A DNA stretch of 64,000 nt from Larus michahellis (Eukaryota > Chordata > Aves > Charadriiformes > Laridae): NCBI RefSeq assembly GCF_964199755.1, contig NC_133906.1, forward strand, positions 10,416,001 to 10,480,000. Reading direction: 5' to 3'. A model generated the notes under the pieces. It had not been told where the DNA came from. It saw only the letters and a program-made list of their open reading frames with translations, and made no database searches. The translations under genes and the position numbers were made by a program. This document shows, in pieces, positions 1 to 12,700 of this stretch. Position 1 is the first letter of the stretch. The number at the start of each line of letters is the position of its first letter.

Positions 1-3000
1 TGAAAGCGCATTCTGGTGCAAAGGCAAGAGACAGTAAGAAAAAAGGAAGGCAGGTGCAGTTTGATGCAGGTTAAACGTGCTTTCCTTCTTACAGTGGATG
101 TCACACCCATTGGCACCAAGAAAGCGCAAGGGAGCTAGGGGTGCCTCCACGCAGCTCTCCCAGATGTCTTCATGTAATTTCTTGGACAGTCGGAAATGTA
201 TTTTCTTTTCTTTTGCCTTAGAGCCCTTCTCCACCACCAGGCATGTCCAGACAAGAGCACAGCCCTGGCTGCTCACCTCCACTTCTGGCTGGAAGGGAAC
301 GGGTTTGTCTAGTGAGCATCCCTGCACAAGGACTCCTGGTCCTGAGTATCACAGCCCAATCCCAGCCCTACATGAAAAATTCCGTATTCCCCCCTAGCCT
401 GACATCAAGCTTGAAGATGTACAGCCAGCCACGCATCGGGATGTAAAGGGCTGGCTGGATTACTCAGGCTTTGAGCACCATCTCCTGTCCTGTTGGCTCA
501 GCTCCATCTGGGTACCAGTGCAAACTGCCCGCAGCTGAGAAGCAACGTGCTGCGCTGCAGCAGACAGACAGGGGCTGTGGCTGCTGGCCTTGCTCCACAA
601 ACCTCCGAGCACAAACACATCCTTCATGGGGCGGTATCATCATTTCCAGGTACATAGCCCTCCAGATTTCTTAGCGCCAACTTTTGAGCCTCTTAACACA
701 GTGGTTATGTGAGACAGGGGAGGTGGATTTAACTCCGGAGTTTACAACATATTTAGAACCAGTTCACTTCTCCCAGCTTTGAAGTTTTATCTTGTCTTTA
801 CTTTAAAGGAGGTCTGTGCTGTTTTCCTTTGAGGACTTTGTAATTATTCAGTCTCCCGGGAGCCCCGGCATTTATCACATTAGTAACAGCTTCAGCAGAG
901 AGGCATTTTCCCGAAGCGAAATGCTACTTGACTGTAACAGGACACTCAGCTTTGACGGGGGTCAGATTTGACGTCAATGACACATGTTGGCTTCTATCCT
1001 GGGTGATATCGATGCACAAGAACCCTCCTGCCCTCACTTTCCCCCTCATCCTCCGATCCCCAGGAAGGAGGAGAGACCTCCCTTCAGGACCATGTGCCAG
1101 CTGCCAGCACCCTGGATCATGGTCAGTCTCCTCAGAGACATCCAGTCCACCACCTGGTGACTATGCCCAAGTTCACATCCCCTCCCTACTCCATATCAGT
1201 AGCAGTGGTTCCTCTGGACCTGTCTCCAAGGGGCTGTAGATACTAATGAAAGTGTCCCAAGTGGCTCCGCTTCTGCCACGCTGACCAAACCCACACAGGA
1301 CTTGGAGGCTCTTCCTTCCCTGACAAAAGCCCAAGCGGACTCTGTCCCTCTGGGTCCACCTCAATGTGTGGCAGCAACCGCAGAACTGGAACCACAAAGC
1401 TGCTGATCCCAACCAAAACGCAAGAGAGCACAGCTGGGGTGCAGCTGCCCCCCCCAAGAGACAGCAAGGTCCACCTGTGTCACATCAGCCTTCGTTTGTG
1501 TTTCTCACATAAACTTGTGTGTGCATGTGTACAAAAGCCCAGCACAGCCACCACTCACACCCGCAAACATGACGCCATCTAATGGGGCCTGCAAAGCTCA
1601 TTCCTCCTTGGGGCTGGGATGAGAGAGCAGCTGTTGTTGGTGCTGTTTGGAGTTGGAAGGACACTTGGGAAGTGCTCGGGAATGCTGTCAGCTGGAGGAG
1701 AGTGGAGAAGCCAAACTGACAAGCTGCTGGACTGTGGGAGGCCGTGGTGTCTCAGGTTGGACACACGCTGGGTGACCTGCTGAGTTCCTGGCCCTCAGAG
1801 ACACTGGTGCTTCAGCCAGGTGCTGGGAGCTCTGGTCCTGCAGAGCACGAGGGGCAGAGACCCAGAAAGCATCCCAGAGGCACCAGCTGATATGAAGATA
1901 ACCCTGGGAACTTTCTCGTTTTTTCTTTTAGGCATCTCCAAAACACCCACAAATTGCTCTCCTTTAGCCACCTCTCACTATATAGGACTTGCAGTAGGAG
2001 ATTTTTATTTTCCATATAGAAATCCAGCAAGTTCTACCCCTCCGCCAGCGCTGCCCGGGTGGATGGGCTCACTGCAGAGGTGGTGAGAGCAGAGGCAGAG
2101 GGGAGCCTGTGCTGCACGGGAAAAGGATGAATGTTAAAAACTGCCGAAAGAGAAATAGCACCAAAAAGGGTCTCACAGACTTTATATATTAAAGAAACAA
2201 TATTGTGAGCTCTCCAGGTCCAGACTGTCTGTAGCTTAGAGGATTTGCAGAGAATAGCAGCTCTGTTAGTAAAAAAGACTTATTTACTCAAGTGTATTGC
2301 CTGCCACTGGTAAGAAAGGAAGAGGTTAACCCAGCTGAAGGGTTTGCTCCCTGAACATTGGAGGGTGCCACATACTGTCACTTGCGCCGTTTTCGATTTT
2401 TGCCTTTGCTAAGGGTGGGTGGATTGCACAATCACAGGGTGAAGATGAGAATCATTTTCACGCTAATAGCAGAAAATTGTAGATTACGGCCAGAATCAGA
2501 GGAAAGGGACAAAAAGAGATCTGCAAGAAATAAGTAACATCATAAAAAACAGAGCTGGAAGAGTCTGCAGGAGGCCAGCTGGGCTTTTCCCCTGCCCCAA
2601 GGCAGGTTCAGTTTTTCCTGAAACAGTCCCAAGGGATGCTCACTGCCCAGGCTGCCCAGCCATCCCCCCCAGCCCATCACAGCCTCCCCCCAGAGCACCA
2701 GCACCCGGACGAAGCCACCCCCTTGTGAGCAGAACAGCACAATTAAAAATGCTGGATAGGAGGCTGGCCCAGGATTGCTCAGGTTTGGGGGGCAGAGAGG
2801 GGATAAAGGCACGAGGATGGCAAAGGGCTTCACCTGAAGCTCCCGATGGACTTTGCTGCCTCACTCAAAGGGGAAAATGGGGTTTGCAGGGTGTCTTCTT
2901 GCTCTTTTGTGTTCGTTAGCCTTCATTTTGCTTCTCTCTGAGAAGTGCTGAGAATGATCTTGTCAGTCAAAGCATTTGGGACCTGCCAGCCCTGGGACAA

Positions 3001-3159
3001 AAAGATTAATAACTTGTAACATCTCCTTTATTACGGAACATTTTAGCTCTTCCAGTGCATCTTTGACACTCATTCCCTCACACAGAAAAAACTTGTCCCA
3101 TGGTGCTTTTACAACATCACAACTTATTAAGACAATGAAGTTACTTTGCTTCTGGTGAT

Positions 3160-3540
3160 CTGTACTCAACCCCCCCCGGATTAGTAATAACGTTGTAATT
3201 GTGCCTACGGTTATAAACGGTCTTGTCCTCCTTTCCTATAAATATTTCTCTGCCTTGTACAAGAGCATGAAAGCTGGCACAGTTCGGTGATTTTCTGCAG
3301 GGAGCGCGGAGCTGAAACACATTGATAGGACTGATGAGTGTTGGGAAACACACAGTCCCTGGAGAAGCCCACTCTAATCCTGGGGCTAACCACTTTGCAG
3401 TGCTACAAATGAAGCCGAATTTGTTACTGGTTTTAATTAAGTAAGCCAATTCACATAGCAAATGATTTAGAGTGGTAATAATTGCATAATCAGGTCTAAA
3501 ATTATATATTCTGAAGAGAAATTTATAGGGTGGTGCTGAT
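3160..3540. promoter_or_regulatory. Candidate AT-rich conserved non-coding element
   Basis: This stretch is AT-rich and holds several homeodomain-type cores: TTAATTAAG near 3,432, TAATAATTGCATAATCA near 3,476, and AAATTATATATT near 3,499. It looks like unique sequence rather than a transposon. The minus strand stays open across 3,141-3,617, but the frame shows no recognisable domain. Low mutational decay across an AT-rich unique block is typical of vertebrate non-coding elements. I cannot measure conservation here, so the call is tentative. Confidence 0.22.
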
Positions 3541-3545
3541 AGGGG

Positions 3546-3560
3546 AAAAAAAAAAAAAAA
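3546..3560 (+). repeat. A15 homopolymer
   Basis: A run of fifteen A follows AGGGG. No LINE or SINE body is recognisable immediately upstream, so it is treated as a simple repeat and not as a retroposon tail. Confidence 0.85.
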
Positions 3561-6500
3561 GCAGTGTGTGCTTGGGGAGCTGAAGCAAGGAAAAACACAG
3601 AGCCCCCAGAATAGCACCTATGAACCAGGTTATATTTTTAGCCTCCTGCGAGTCAGAGAGGTGGGCAGGAGCCAGAGCCACGCAGGATCTGCACTTGAGC
3701 AAGCCTGTGATGCAGACCCTCCCTCACAACTGCACAAAACAAGCCCTCGAACACAGCAGATGTCTATGTCGTGGATGCTGAGCCAGGAAAAGCTCTCTGG
3801 TCGGTGTACCTCTGTTTACCGTCCGGCTTTACGGGCATAGCAAGCCAAGCCGGCTGGGTCAGCTGGATGGGACGGAGGACACCTGGTCTAAGACAGAGAA
3901 AAAAGGCAAGAAATATGATCCAGTGATTTTTTCACCCCCTCTTGATTTGGAAACGCCATGTGATTCTTAATGGTCTGTATAATCACAAAGTATTTTACTC
4001 AGAACATGAAACCTCTTACAAAAGAAGCAACGATCTTGGCTAAGGTTTCCAGAATCCCTGCGGTGCAGTAATAAATAAGACGTATGCAGGGAACTGGGAG
4101 CCTGGCACGTAACTGCGGAGTCTGGATGCCAAAGTGCAGATATCTGGATTGCCTTGGGCAGGCAGGCAATGCCCATGGTTTTGGTGTACGGGCAACCCTA
4201 TGAAAACAAAGGAGCAGCAGCGTTGCCCTGGAAGCCAGACAGCTTCAACACCAATGCAGAGAAAGATCTATAAAACTCCGTCGGTTCTAACCAGAAAGTA
4301 GGACCTGCACAAGTCTCCTGGGTGCCACAGATAAAAACATATCTATTGATCACCGGAGGCACAAAGAAATACAGGGACCATTCTCGTTATCATTCTGCTT
4401 TAAAGGCAATGGAAAGGCATTGCAGGTATGTAGCGCTGCGGAGCTGAGTCTCCCTGCACGGGGAACCATGGAGCATGCCTGGGAGACCAGCCTTCTGGAG
4501 GACTGGAATCGCCGATGTCCAATATGATACAAGCTTCTACCAGCAACTGAAGTGCTGGAGACTTGCCTACACCTCAAGCCCATGCCAGTCCTCCAAGACC
4601 TCAGAAAGGTTGCGGTGATGCTGCAACCTCTGTCTTAGAGAGGATGTTGACAGATTTGCTTTCTGCTGCTCAGACATCATTTTTCACAATATTTTTAGGA
4701 ATTTCAGTCTCCTTGGCACCTGTGTCCCTCTGTTAAGTTCGGTGGAATTTAACCAACAAGTTCAAAGTTTTTAGGGGGATGAGGAGAGACAGCGAATAAC
4801 CATGTACGCCTCGTTCCCTTTAAACACCAGACAAATAATCACTTTCTGTGTTTTTTTATCCCCCCATCCGAAATTACTGGATCAGCATTCAGCTGACAAT
4901 GAGGAATAGCCCGAGACCCTGCGGAGTGTCGCTCCAGCCCCTCAGAGCTGGGTCCTAAACTTCTCCTGGGTACTCAGAAAGGTGATGCCAGGCCCTTTCC
5001 ATGCACTCGCCTGAGAGATGTACCTGGGCGCACGCTCTCTCCTCTTGGCCATAAAATAAAAGTCTGACTATCTCCACATGCGTCCTTCCTGGAAAGGACC
5101 GAACTGCTCTCAGAGGAGGCCATTCAAACCAAAGCAGGACCAACGCCAGCACTAATCCTGGCAACGAAACAAGGAGTCCTTCCTGTGATGGACGGAAAAG
5201 CAGGAAGATCAATGTGGAACGAAAGAGCTTTCCAGTCCGCAGTCCTGGTGGCAAACATCCAGCCCTGGTACACTGGGTGGTTTGTTTAATGCCCGGCGTG
5301 GAAAGAGGGAGAGTGAATAGTCACACAGTCAACCAGGAGCCTGGTTCCCTGCCTGCTCGGCGTGGGTATTTGGGGTATGAGAGTGAGACACCCTCCCTGC
5401 CCGCTGCCCGGCAGGACCTGGCCCCGCAGCAGGCAGGATCTGCTGGGACAGTTGGACCATCAAGGTGGCACAAGAGGCTCTGCCCCAGCATCCATCACCG
5501 AGATAGCAGCAGGAGTAACTTCCCCTAATGAAAGGGCTTTGCTTAGACCCAGGGATTGGCTCTGGGTGACTCACAAGTTGAATCCCTCTCACGTTTCACA
5601 TTCAGGTGCTGTAATGAATTAATAATGGCAGTACATTAAATGCCATGCTGTTTTCTGTGGGTCCAGCCTGGCTTGCCCTCACCCTGCTGCTTACATTGAC
5701 TGCAGCATCTGGCACACAGCTCAAAACCCTGAAGGATAAAACACAGCCACAGTCAGGCTCTGTCTGACCCATGCCCAGTGCTTGGTTAATGTGCTTGGCC
5801 CTAACACCAACTTTCCAAGCTCCTGTGCCTGTGATGCTCTTGGCTTCTTGTCCAGCCCAAGAACGCTGCATAGACACCAAAAAGGAAGGAGATGGCAAAC
5901 AAGCAGGTACTGCAGCACCCTTCACACCCTGTGTCATCTCTCACTAATTACAGACTACCATCTTCCATGTTTTCTGATGGGAAAGGGTCTGCCCCAGCTC
6001 TGCCCCTCTGCCTTTCCCCTCTGCAGCACCTGATGAGGGCAGCTATCTCAGCAGCATTTGCTTTACAAGATTCATCTGCCCTAGAAATGCTTGAGTTGAA
6101 AGCACTTCACCAGCATGTCTCTGTTACTGTTGATGGAGGTAATGAATGAAAAAAAAACGGCAACAAACAACTTGCTGCGGGTCCATACTTGGATATGAGA
6201 ATTGCACCAAGAAATCAGGCTTTCCTAGCTCTTAATCTGGATGTATTTCACTATTCCTGCTCACTGCTGTCAGTGTCAGAAAGACGGGAGAATACAGTAG
6301 TTGATTGCACAGCTCTTAAAACACCTCAGTCCTGCCCGTATCTTGGCTCTTCCAGCTGGCATGTGGCTGGACATAACTCCAGCCCCGGGATGGAGGAATC
6401 CGTCTGCTCGCAGGCAATGTGCTCCAGCGCAGGCAGCCTGGGCGCAGGCTGGGATGCTGCGTTCGCCTGTTCCGCTTTGGAGCTGCCTGCCTGCTTAGAG

Positions 6501-9500
6501 CCTCACCAAACACGAGCTTCGTATTTTTCAGCTGGTGAGTGCTGCAGTCCCTTGGTTACAACAGCTTTGGGCAAAGTGGTGTGGGGCACTAAAGGATACA
6601 TGGAAATAGGATACTAATCCCAGGGCTGCCTTACGTATAGATGGGGGAGAGCACGGGGAAAGCCTTGCGGCATCCCTGCTAATTGATCCCGCCCCGTTGT
6701 GTTGCCTGCCTGGGGCATACCCTTCCCTGAAGGCAGTAAAACATTTCATGAGCTAGAAAAATGAGGAAAGTTTCTAGAGAGCTGCTGGTGCTATATTCAC
6801 AAGCACACAGAGGGAACAGAGCCATTTTTATTTCCCACCATGCCTAGATTATTGTTATAAAGCTCCCTGAGATGCCTGACATGGGGGATACAGCAGCAGG
6901 AAGGCTGGCTGGTGACCATCGTTACAGGGCAAGCAGCGTCTTGTGAGGTCCATGATAAACAGCTCAGCAAGTGATTGGGAGCAATTCCCTGTGGAACAGG
7001 CTGGGCGAAAGGACACATTTTTTTTACTCTGTACCAAAACTTGTGGAAGATTGTTCAGCCTTTTTTCACTCAGCATTTGCATTTACCACAACTGCACACT
7101 CAGGCTTGGAGTGGCACCACGCCGTACCTCCCTCCCTCGCCTGGGGTGGTAGCTTCTCTTCCGAGGAGAAAAAGCTATTTTCCCCTTCATCCTCTTTAAA
7201 AGATATTTTCCTCATTCACAGACTGCTTTGTTGAAGTGCAATCACCGGCCCTTTGCTCTGTGGCAGAAGGGTACTGATAGGTAAAGCAGAAATCTCTGTT
7301 TCCTATATGCTGTGCTGAAGGGCACATCTTAGGATATGAGATCTAATGTCACAGTACATGTTTTAAACACAATTGAAGAGATAAAATGCTTGGTCCAACC
7401 CAGAGCCTGCATTGCTGCTTCTAAATTAACAAACTTTGAAGTTGGATCCATTATCTAGTTATTTCAATAAACACTGGACAGAGTCCCAGCTGCCATACGG
7501 GGAAGGGAGTGCGGCCAGGCAGGACCTGGAGGGACTCCAACCCGCCGTGATGCTGCTGGTGTCCGACCTCCAGCTCTCTCCCAGGCAGCACCTCAGGGCA
7601 GCACAAGGTATCGCGACCCAGGCTGGGGCTTGAAGCAGACACCTCCTAGTCCCTGAGCCTGCTAAAGAGCCACCCAGCACATCCCAGTGGCCCAGCTTGC
7701 TGGAAGAACATTTAAAAAGTTATTAAGCTGTCCTCTTTGGTGTAGAGGAGGAGAGGGAGAACTGTGACGGTAAATCCTGCTCACCTCTGTTTGCCCACAC
7801 ACTACGTTTTTTTGCTATTGCTGCCTGTCCTGCTGCTCTGGCCTCCCTACCAGTGCAGGCTGCAACTGGGGAAGTGACTCAGAAACCAAAGCTGCAAAAC
7901 TGGTGATTTCTTTGCCCTGCTCACATCCCTCAAGCCACCCTCTTGCTGCCTCCCTCAGTAGGCTGCACAGATTTGGCCATACCTGGCTGAAAAGGGGGGT
8001 GTTGGGTGTAGAGGCGTTTGCAGGACAATGCTGGAGAACGTTTAGACCAGGAGATCTGCGCCAGGTGCACCTTGTCGAGCTCTGACGTGGTGTTTCAGAC
8101 ACAGGAGCCCCAGGCTGCCTCTCCTGCAGCACCACGGGAGGTTTCCACCTGTGTCCTACGATCTGCAGAACAGACCCCTTGCCAGGGCCTCCCCCAGCCC
8201 TGAGCCTGGCATTCCACCCAAAGCCACCAAAAGGCATTGGACTGTGAAGGAGAGCATCCCAGGATCAGACAAATCCTCTGTCCCTCTGCTGCGGCACTCA
8301 CCTGTGGTGGGAAAGTAGCAGCGAGCAGCAGCCACGTCCACAGCATTAATGCAGTGGCTCCGCAAATGCACGTTTGTGCCCCCACTCCTCCATCTCCCTG
8401 ACGTGGCACAGCCAGCAAAGCCCCAGGAGAGCCAGGACGACCAGCCTGCCCCCACAAACCACCGGCTAAACCCAGACCCTGGGACACATCTCACTGCGGT
8501 GGTCAGTAAGAGGCAGGAATGACCTATAAGGCTCCACATCCCACGGCTGAGTTTGGGGTAAGAGTAAATAGGAAAATCAGCTTTTAATTTTTCATTGGAG
8601 AAAAAGATTATCTGGCATTGCTTAGAGAATGAACAAAAAACCCTGTAGTGTTAATTTATATGGTCACTCTCCTCCCCTCCTGGTGAGCTGCAGTGATAGG
8701 AGCTTAGTGATCCTTTTTCAAACCACAGGAATTTATTTTACACAGTCCATATAGCCTCCAGAGCAGTGGAATATGCACCATGGAGTCTCAAAGGGACGCT
8801 GAGATTAACTGGGTAGGAGCAGCCCTTCCAATCTGTTGTTGAGCTTTGAAAGAGACAACTCTTGCTAATGTAGGATCTCCTCAGCCAAACTCAACTGCAA
8901 ACCCACCGCATGCACAGGGGCTCTAAACGAGCAATCCTGCAACCGCAACTAATATATGCAATTAGCAATCCTCCTCCTCCCTGTGTCCCGGAGGAAGCGT
9001 GTGCAGGACAGAACGTTCATTTATTGGCACAGCAGTGCTGTTTTCCTTTCATTTCATCTCACTTTTGTAAACAGCCCCATTTGTGGGTCACTGAGGACTG
9101 AGGATGCCATACGGCTTCCAGGTTCCCCCAACGTGCCATCACACTTCATTAAAAAATGAGTGGAAGGATAAGGAGCCAGCCTGCTAATTCCCTCGGTGTC
9201 GCTGGGGTGAGAGGTCTCTCATTTTCACAGGAGCCAGCCTCTGCACCAAGTGAAAATTAATTATTGGGCTCTTGGGATCACTTATTTTCTAGCTTTGGCA
9301 GTTGCCAGTAAAGTCTCCTGTTCCCGCTTTCTGCAGGGCAGGGCATGTTCAGAGGCAGATGAAGGGCTAAGGAGCTGCACTGCTCTGATCCCTCTCTCTC
9401 TGTTCCAGGTATGTTTAAGGCGTCGTCAGAGTCTCTATGGAGATGACATTCTCCCTCTCACTGCCTCTGATACCCCTTGAGAATATAGCTGGGCTCCAAA

Positions 9501-9624
9501 ATTAAATAAAGGTAGAGAAAAAAAAACAACTTAATTTTATAAAAGTAGATGTAGAAAGGAAAATATTACATTGTGCTACGCTGTGGTTGGATTCAAGCAT
9601 CGCACATCAAGACTCTTAAGTTTT

Positions 9625-9790
9625 AAGCTTAGCTCTATTATTAATTTGACACTACTATGCAAGCTTGGCCAGGTTTCCTGACTGCTCTCTATCCATTTTC
9701 CCATCAGTAACACCAGAATAACAGCGTGGAGCACTAAGCAGTTGCTTGTTAAAGTTTGTAGACCACTTTGAGATCCATTTTTAATTCTTG
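9625..9790 (+). mobile_element. Degenerate MIR/L3-type SINE relic
   Basis: The order of short blocks matches the core and 3' part of MIR-like amniote SINEs. First comes a sequence resembling 'gtgaccttgggcaagt' (TGCAAGCTTGGCCAGGT), then the 'tttcccatctgtaa' block (TTTTCCCATCAGTAAC). An A-rich 'gaataac' block follows, and finally the 3' block CACTTTGAGATCC near 9,767-9,779. Divergence is high, as expected for an element older than the bird lineage. The call rests on remembered family consensus, not on an alignment, so the boundaries are approximate. Confidence 0.55.
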
Positions 9791-12700
9791 TTTATGGACT
9801 TAGAAGAGCTCCAGCAGTGGTTTCAGAGCACACTGTGGATTTGAAGTGCCTCCTAAGAAATGGATTTGTCCTCTGTTCCTTTGTTCTGCTCTTCTGGTCA
9901 GCTGCTCTGTGCCAAGGAGAGCAGCAATAGAGACAAAGGATGGAGAATTTCATTCCTGGTGCGCTTCCCAATTCATAGGAAAGGACACAGCTCCCAAGAT
10001 GAGAGAATATAATTTCAGCTGATTAAGGAATATCGAGGCTCAGTGTACAAGCTGGGTACGCAGTGAGCACTGACTGCCTCTGGCAGGAGGGTGGGAAGGC
10101 AGCCAAAGGCAAACCTGCTAGATGCCTCCAGGCCAGAAGAAGAGACGACAAGGGGCATTGGAGTCAGCAGTGACAAGGGGCATTGGAGTCAGCAGTAGCT
10201 CTATGTCAAGTCTGTCTTGGAGTGTGAAGTGCTGCAGACAGGAAGATGTGAAGGGTGGGATTCCTCTCAGCTGGCGTTAGTTGTCTGGAAGTCTGGCATC
10301 AAGTTCCCTCCACCATCAATGGACAATCAGGGGCATCTCAGGTCTGTCTCCAGGCTCCTCTCTTTGGAGAGGAAGGGTCCGGCTCTCAGGGATTCAGCAG
10401 GGAAAGGAGGGAACCCTTCTCTCAGAAACAGTAAAATGTCCCAAGCATCATCATTTTGTTACCTGATGCCTTCAGATCAGGGCCGTGAGAGCTAGAACAG
10501 CCACCACGTCTGTATTTTAGCTTAAGCGTTCATCTGAAAAGGAGAAATGCTCACCAACACGGGACCAAGAGAGCTCAGCCTTGAGAGAAGCAGCTTTGGG
10601 AGCTGCCCCTCTGCTTCACCGCTGTGTTCAGATCACCCCAACCTGAGCAGGACCTTTGGCATCTGAAGCATCAGCAGTGACCTTTAGACACACCGGCTCT
10701 GCTGCCAGTTGTTTTCCCATCCGTACACATCCTGCATACAGATGGCCAAACTGAGCATCCTGACTTTCTCCCCTACCAGTTCGGGTGATGAAAACAATTG
10801 TATGAGGAGAGCCGTGACGAAAAATAACACACACCCTGATGAAAGGAGAGCATCTGAGCAGGAACAATGCGGTCTTGTACTCTGCATAGAGGCGGTGCCC
10901 GTCGACACGTTTACTTTGCAGATGAGCGACGGTGACGGTGTTAAGCGACACCTCTCAGAAGAAAGCAGCTGACAGCAGCAAGGCCGGTGAGGAATGATCG
11001 ATTATAAAACATCCCGGGCAGTTCACCATGGAATTGGGATCTGCTGCCGAGCTCCCGTCTGTGGAAGGGTGTTTTGAAAGCATTTTGCATCACAATTAAT
11101 AGGATTCTGCCGAAGCATGCCTGCCCTCCCCGTCCTGCAAACCACCCTGGCAGGCGAGTTGCCATTTTTGCCAGCTGATGCCATTTGTAACCACCCCTGT
11201 GCTAACAAAAGTGTATTCATCCCACAAATTCCCTATAACCTAAATATAGCCGAGGGCAGAAATTGAAAGTCTTAATAAACAGAGAGAGTTGGGTTCTTTT
11301 TATAAAAGAGCTTTCTGAAAATGAAACCTGACATGATCCAGCCTCAAGAAGAGAAAGCAAATATTTATCACCAGTCGGGAGCGTGAAAAGAGGGAGGCAA
11401 CTGGCAGTAGCTCAGCCTGGGCTGTGCAGGGAGTCATTCATGTCACTATAATCAACACAACCTGGAAAAGAAGGTTCCGCTCTTGTCTTCTTTCCTTGTA
11501 AGTCCTGTTTCTTCAGGAGCATCCTTAGGCCTTTGAAATACTTTAAAAGGTCAAACTACACAGTGGGAAGAACCGCAGAGAGAGCGGGAGGAAGCAGCAG
11601 AGAGAAAAGCCATCAGTGGGAACCCACTGAGAGGAGAATATTGGCTAGATAAATAATATCGTATTAAGCAGAATTCAAGAGCCAGACCTGCCATGCTCTG
11701 CTAACAGAGAGTGAATAATTACGGGAGGGGTTAGGAGGTGAAAGCCTGTCTCCTGTAGGGGATGAGGAGAGGATAATAAGCTTAGCACACTCGCAAAGGC
11801 AGCCAAGGAAATCTGACCCCTTATCACACAGTTATCTGTAAAGAAGCAGATGAGATTAGGCCCATAATGGGATTGTTGCCACATGAAGCTTTGCATTTCT
11901 GACGTTGCAAGAAGGTTACTGACACCAATCCCTGCTAATTTATTGAATTGCCACAATAAAAATGCCTTCCCTACTGAAAATAGCAGAGAGTAACTGAATA
12001 AACCTCTTGAGTAAAAGGGGATTCATTGCCCGAAGTGGATTTGCAGGGCAGCGCCGTTATTGAGTTAGCAGATTGAGAGGCAGCCAGCTGCCCTCGGGAG
12101 GGCTTCAGCTGAGCCCTGCTGCCTTCCCCGGCCGTCCCGCTCCTCATCCCCAGCCCCGCAAGGAGCCGGGCTCAGACTCCCCCTGTCAGAGGGAAGAGAA
12201 GCGACTTGTTCAACATCAGGCAGTGAGTGGAGGAGGTTGGGGGATTGCCTTCATCTCTGTGCCAAGCTAGTGCAGGATTCAGGATCGCAGCAGGTCCGTT
12301 CTCCCCCCTGTTTCGCAGGACCAGGGTGCCTGTGAGGCTAACCCTAACCTGGATATGGCCACGATGACTGGGATTACCTTAACTCTTCCTTCTTCCTCCC
12401 CATCGGCTCCTGGCAGAGCTGCCCCATCGCTTCTGCACCCTGGAGGTGCAGCAGAGGGTCCTCAAGGCTGGGAAGGAAATTCTCTGATGGTGTGAAAGAC
12501 CAACAGCAGGGTGGACAACCTCCGCTTCTTTGGTGACACTTCCCCTCCTCTGACCTTTGGATCTACTTTTTGGGGCCTTTTTTCCCCTTGGAAGGAACTT
12601 TTGGATGGTTGATTTTTCTCCCAGCAGTTTGTGAGCTTCTCAGCGTCTGTGTGGCCCAAACACATTAGTATCCTGGGAACTCATGACAGCTATCGACAGA

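Larger units (their letters stand above)
1..9624. other. Intergenic sequence with no recognised gene
   Basis: I see no recognisable exon, RNA gene or young transposon here. The open frames on both strands are short, overlap each other in several frames, and resemble no family I know. The stretch is mixed unique sequence with short homopolymers, including an A15 run at 3,546-3,560. The AT-rich part at about 3,160-3,540 is richer in homeodomain-type TAAT motifs than its surroundings and is listed separately. By human synteny this DNA should lie between SH3PXD2B and UBTD2. That placement is inferred from known gene order and is not visible in the sequence. Confidence 0.6.
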
